Assembly (NCBI GenBank): GCA_003439945.1
Contig: QVRM01004000.1
Span: 33,501 to 97,500, forward strand
DNA from: Dermanyssus gallinae
Lineage: Eukaryota > Arthropoda > Arachnida > Mesostigmata > Dermanyssidae
Direction: 5' to 3'
Length of the DNA: 64,000 bases
Below are positions 60,039-64,000 of this stretch, one piece after another (positions within the stretch are counted from its first letter, which is position 1; each line of letters begins with the position of its first letter). The notes under the pieces are model-generated. The model was not told the DNA's origin. It worked only from the letters and a program-made list of their open reading frames with translations, and did not search any database. Made by a program: the position numbers and the translations under genes.

Positions 60039-61430
60039 TGATTGTCTAAAATTGCTAGCAACCGACAGCAGCGCCAATAAGGGCTGTAGCGCGTTCGTGA
60101 TTGACTTAACCATTTTTGACAGTTCGGACTTTATAGATATTAAGTCCCGGACTAATCCGGTCGATCCTTGAGCCACTGGCTTGCGAGGTCCCCGAAGACG
60201 AGTGCGAGTGACGTTCGTTCGTGGCTTAGCTCGACGACGCTGCTTGGGAGCCGCTCTGGGCCGAGGCAGAAGGAGCTGCGGGGTGGTGTTTCCCCCAACC
60301 GCGATGCCGCGCACCACTGAGGCATAAGTCGCCTCCTGCGGGGCTGATGAAGCTGGGCCAACAACACTAGAGCCCCGTGAAGAGGGCGCAGGCGCTACCA
60401 AGGCTTCGTTAATAGATGCATCCGGGTGGGTAGCCCGAACCTGGTGGAGGGTTCTGGCTTCCATTAGGACCCGATTTCTTTCTCTCAGGTAGAATAGTCG
60501 CGGGCAGCTGGGTGATTTTGCATCGTGAGGTCCACCGCAGTTGACACATTTGGCTGCGTTAGGACAGTCGGCAGCTAGATGGCCCCCTTTGCCACAATTG
60601 CGACAAGCCTTAGGAAGTGAGCAGCTCGCCGCAATATGGCCAACCCTGGAGCAGTTGAAGCAGACTCGGGGCTGGTCGGGTTCCAAAACCACTGCATGCG
60701 AGCGGTAGCCCAGGAACACTGACGCCGGTGGTTGACGATCGAAAGTCAGGATCACTTTTGGCAAAGGCTTCTTTTGATTGCCAGAAGAGACGATCAGTCT
60801 TCGGGCAGCTGTGACGCCGACGTTTGATAGCTCCGTTACAATCTCTTCCTCTGTTAGCGACGTGCAGACACCTTGAATCCTGGCCTTAAACGAGGCCAAG
60901 CCTGGGCAATAGGCGGTCACCGGGATGTCATCTACGCATGTTAGGCGTGAAAGCTTCTGAGCCACCTCGATGGAGGAGACGTTGATAAAGATGCTACTCT
61001 TGTCGCCAGAAATTCGGCCCTCCGGCACTAGACTGTGAATAGCCTTGAATAGCCTTAACATCGAACCTTCCTTGAAGTCGGCTAAACTCCCGTCAGGATT
61101 CTCCTTGTGTCTGAGGCGAACCCTGAATGCTCCAAATGCTCCTGAATTGACTTCGCTTTTCAGCCGGTCTAATTGTTTTTGCTCCCGCAGCACGGTCTTT
61201 TTAACCCTTGCGCTAGTAACAACGGTGAAACCATCGTCAAGCGAGGGCTCATCAACCACCGAGTCAGCATCGACGCCTTGCCTTCTTCGCTTGACGCCCG
61301 CCGATTTGTTACTCATGGCGCTAGCAGGCCTCGATATGTCATCGACGGCTGTAGGTGCATCAGTGCGAATGTTTGCTATGTCCAGGCTAGCTGGAGGCAC
61401 AGCTAGCCGGGCCGGGTCATTAGGACCCAT
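60036..61430 (-). CDS. ORF1: gag-like nucleic-acid-binding protein with three zinc knuckles
   Basis: 464 residues. The ATG at 61430 is preceded in frame by a TGA 12 nt upstream, which fixes the start. The N-terminal third is polar, with a basic KRRR patch (47-50). Residues about 100-250 form a mixed alpha/beta region ([22 protein letters not shown]) like the RRM-type or gag-like region of LINE ORF1s. Three knuckles follow: C257-C260-H265-C270, C276-C279-H284-C289, and a variant C295-C298-H302-C309. The C-terminal tail is basic ([19 protein letters not shown]), suited to RNA binding. Role: packaging element RNA into the ribonucleoprotein that ORF2 uses. A gag-like CCHC ORF1 is typical of APE-type clades (I, R1, Jockey), so pairing it with a restriction-like-endonuclease ORF2 is notable. 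Confidence 0.88.
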   Translation of the reverse strand: MGPNDPARLAVPPASLDIANIRTDAPTAVDDISRPASAMSNKSAGVKRRRQGVDADSVVDEPSLDDGFTVVTSARVKKTVLREQKQLDRLKSEVNSGAFGAFRVRLRHKENPDGSLADFKEGSMLRLFKAIHSLVPEGRISGDKSSIFINVSSIEVAQKLSRLTCVDDIPVTAYCPGLASFKARIQGVCTSLTEEEIVTELSNVGVTAARRLIVSSGNQKKPLPKVILTFDRQPPASVFLGYRSHAVVLEPDQPRVCFNCSRVGHIAASCSLPKACRNCGKGGHLAADCPNAAKCVNCGGPHDAKSPSCPRLFYLRERNRVLMEARTLHQVRATHPDASINEALVAPAPSSRGSSVVGPASSAPQEATYASVVRGIAVGGNTTPQLLLPRPRAAPKQRRRAKPRTNVTRTRLRGPRKPVAQGSTGLVRDLISIKSELSKMVKSITNALQPLLALLSVASNFRQS

Positions 61431-61458
61431 AATCGCGTTTCAAATTCACTCGCAATGC

Positions 61459-61668
61459 CTTGTATAGTTATATCGCCGAGTATATGTATATATATGTCAC
61501 CAATGTGTGTATGTATGTCGCCTTGTATATATATATATATATATATATATATGTCACCACTGTCTTGTATATATATGTCGCCTTGTGTATATATATATAA
61601 CCATATATATATGTATGTCACCTTCTGTATATATGTCACCAGCGCCTTGTATATATATGTCACCAAGG
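61459..61668. repeat. TA-containing minisatellite (TATATATGTCACC...CCTTG units)
   Basis: Irregular units built from CCTTGTATATATATGTCACC, with variable TA length and GTCGCC/GTCACC variants, repeat about six to eight times upstream of ORF1. They may be pre-existing target DNA or part of the element's 5' region. Confidence 0.85.
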
Positions 61669-62023
61669 CAAGTGATTGTTTACAAACAGTCGCACTGGCG
61701 CCGAATGTAGGCGCGTGCAGGCACGCGGAATCAGCCGGTTGCCAGAACGGCTCCACCGTCTAAATTGACGGAACAGAAGCCGTGTTATGGCGTGGCTGTT
61801 TTGGAACACAAGTAATAAAAAGTATGCTGCACAGGAGCACCGATTAACTAAACGGCACCTCACGGTTCACGAATGAAACAGTCTCTAGCCTTGAACGGAG
61901 CGCAATGTATAGGCGATCCGACTGGGCCACTGCCAAGTCAGGCCGTAGCACACGAGCCAGGAAACGTCGCACTATTCGTAAGTCACCGAAAACACGTCCG
62001 CACACCTCGACGTTCGAACGCCG
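61669..62023. other. No gene recognised
   Basis: Short open frames only. Ends in a CGTTCGAACG palindrome just before the A homopolymer. Confidence 0.5.
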
Positions 62024-62029
62024 AAAAAA

Positions 62030-62063
<34 letters not shown>

Positions 62064-62070
62064 TATATTA

Positions 62071-62141
<71 letters not shown>

Positions 62142-62147
62142 TATATG
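62024..62147. repeat. A24 homopolymer followed by (TA)n
   Basis: Twenty-four A residues (62024-62047) run directly into ~100 bp of TA repeats. The A-run could mark the 3' end of a plus-strand retroposed sequence, but nothing upstream is recognisable as a gene or SINE. Confidence 0.9.
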
Positions 62148-62902
62148 TAATGCACAGTGTGGCACACACTCTGGCAGCATGCGGTTGTGTTCTGTGCTTG
62201 TTGCCAAGGATCTCTTGCAAAAAAAAGAGCCTACACAAAAATGTGCAGCATTTCTGAGCAATGTCGGAGAACTTGCATAAAAGCGCAAATACACTGGGCC
62301 GACCCTGAACACAATCCAGGAAAAATAATTTGTTTTGGCACGTTGAAGTAGCTACTTAAGATAGAGTTACGAAGTACCTACCTAACGTGTAGTTGCAAAG
62401 TATTTACCTAAGACGCAGTTACGGGAGCGGGGGATAGGGGGATTAAGTCACATTAGGGAGATTCTCCCGTTAACTGTCAGATTCTGACTGTGATCGGTCA
62501 GTAGGCATTATATTTGGTTTGAGTTTGCAATATTTGTAGTAGTAGTTCTATCAGTAACCGTTGCGCCGACAACGTCCGCAAGAAGCGCCGGGGTCGGGCG
62601 GCTAAAGTTAGCAGTCGCAAAGACACGAAGAGCATAGAGGAACCTCAATTTTTCATCGAAGTAAAGCGCAAGCGGTTCTTTTGGGAAATGGTTGTAACAT
62701 ATATATTAATTAAAAAAAGTAGTAACAGTAATAGTTTTTTTTGTTTTTTTTTTGTGTAAAGGAATCGCTCCTACAAGTTATCCTAATAAGTCAGTAATAA
62801 GCAGAAATAGGTAGAGTAGTAGGAACTGAAGCACTTTTTGATTGAATGTTACACACTCACACAGATATAAATAAGCTAGCTGTCGTCACGTTGCACCTGT
62901 AA
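62148..62902. other. No gene recognised
   Basis: AT-rich, with ACCTA-type near-repeats at about 62379-62410 (AGTTACGAAGTACCTACCTA-like) and T-runs near 62737-62752. Confidence 0.45.
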
Positions 62903-62942
62903 GCAACTGAGTAAATCGCTTGGCACCGATTTACTCAGTTGC
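62903..62942. repeat. Inverted repeat, 16-bp perfect arms
   Basis: GCAACTGAGTAAATCG (62903-62918) and its exact reverse complement (62927-62942), with an 8-nt loop CTTGGCAC. Confidence 0.95.
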
Positions 62943-64000
62943 AACCTGGCCATTGTAATTGGTCCGACACGAATATTTCAGAGAACACTGAAAAGAAAAA
63001 TTGGACTTTGGTTTCGACTGCTGAAAGAAGAATTCGGCAGTCGAGCCCATGTTCCTATAGACGTACCACTATCATTATCATGACAACATTCGCCACAAGG
63101 CTTGACCACATCCACCTCGACAGTAACACACTGCAACGCCGACTGTCGAATCAGCGGACTTTTGCATGCATTTCACTACCATCATAAACACTCTCGTACA
63201 CTCATTCCAATTCGTATGTTACCACAACAAAACAATAACAACATCTACAACGCATAGTAATCATGTCGTTTATTAGTGTGTGATGGCGAGTTCTATTACA
63301 TCTATCTGACTCTCAGATCTAACTGTCAGCACAACAGCAGGAAGTTTCATAATAGACTCTTTTTTTGGCGAATACTATACTTTCCTTGCAGACACTAATT
63401 CAAAATACATTTTCCTGCGAGATGTTCAAATGTCGATGATGATGATGAGGTGGGAGGAGAACGGTAAATTATCTCAATGCCTTTCGGTTCTAGTAGTTGT
63501 AGTAGTAGTAGTAGTAGTAGTAGTAGCTAATTAATTTTGAAATCAAAATATATTGTTTTTGATACAATCAGTTTCTAAATTTGGAGAACATGTCGCGTCC
63601 TCCGCCTGCTGGCACGCTGTTTCGTCGTCAGAAAAGAAGACGTTTTCGGCTGCTCGTGAGCCGGCACAGCCAATAATGATGGTATTTAGGTTATTGTTAT
63701 CTGCGAGAACGCTTTAGGAAGGAGCTTAGCGGCCATGAGGGTCAATTTAATGCAATCGACGACGGCCGTCTCCCGTCTGCTGCGCTGGTGCCGCTTAGGT
63801 TGTTTCTGACTATATTGAAAAGGCGTCTAGCGGCCAGTCAGTGCGTAAGCGGCTATCGAAAATGTCTAGGCGTTTATATATAGGCGCTGCTCGATAGCTG
63901 CTTTGCTCTTTTTCCTTGTTTTCGTTTTACGTTCTATTTCACTACTACTACTACTACTACTACTGCTGCTACTACTGACTCGAAGCAGTGCGATATCCGG
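62943..64000. other. No gene recognised; GTA and ACT runs
   Basis: GTA run at about 63496-63526, ACT/GCT run at about 63943-63975, GAT run near 63437-63448. No domain, RNA gene or splice-bounded exon supported. Confidence 0.45.

Larger units (their letters stand above)
57015..61460 (-). mobile_element. Nearly intact two-ORF non-LTR retrotransposon with restriction-like endonuclease
   Basis: About 4.4 kb on the minus strand: a short 5' leader, gag-like ORF1 (61430-60036), ORF2 (60036-57087, one frameshift), then a ~70-nt 3' UTR ending AATAAATGA directly against TA repeats. There are no LTRs and no APE endonuclease. The endonuclease is the C-terminal restriction-like type, as in the R2/R4/NeSL/CRE-type clades. 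TA-rich simple repeats flank both ends. The ORFs are otherwise uninterrupted, so the insertion is young. The exact 5' end is uncertain because a TA-containing minisatellite lies there. Confidence 0.9.

Overview
The window looks like animal (invertebrate) nuclear DNA. There are no operons or dense bacterial-style genes. Microsatellites are everywhere: (TA)n, (TTG/CAA)n, (TC)n, (GAT)n and (ACT)n. Broken non-LTR retrotransposons and a mariner-like relic are scattered through it, and the few host coding signals are short exon-like segments bounded by GT/AG splice sites. An arthropod is my best guess, but nothing in the sequence fixes the phylum.

Layout. About 1-12 kb is relatively GC-rich, with many triplet-repeat arrays and one candidate 5' coding exon (8187-8323, + strand). 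About 12-48 kb is AT-rich and carries most of the (TA)n tracts. It also holds relics of at least three LINE families (17.9-19.2 kb +, 23.8-25.6 kb -, 35.8-37.7 kb +, 46.2-47.3 kb -), a degenerate mariner-like transposase (28.3-29.0 kb +), two copies of an ~850-bp dispersed repeat (22.97 and 26.54 kb) and tRNA-derived SINE-like elements. About 48-56.5 kb is GC-rich again, with a very long CAA array (51156-51541) and one well-bounded internal exon candidate (54499-54621, +).

The main coding feature is a nearly intact two-ORF non-LTR retrotransposon on the minus strand at about 57.0-61.45 kb. ORF1 is gag-like with three zinc knuckles. ORF2 has a C2H2 finger, a reverse transcriptase with a YLDD box, and a C-terminal restriction-like endonuclease with a CCHC knuckle. 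The two ORFs overlap at a TAATG stop-start, which suggests translational coupling. ORF2 has one frameshift at the start of the RT core. The element sits between TA-rich repeats on both sides.

The main unexplained pattern is a set of long, nearly perfect inverted repeats: 10760-10808, 19582-19607, 30554-30671 (one hairpin in three copies), 41315-41454 (three hairpins in a row), 49521-49550 and 62903-62942. All calls come from reading the sequence; no database search was possible.
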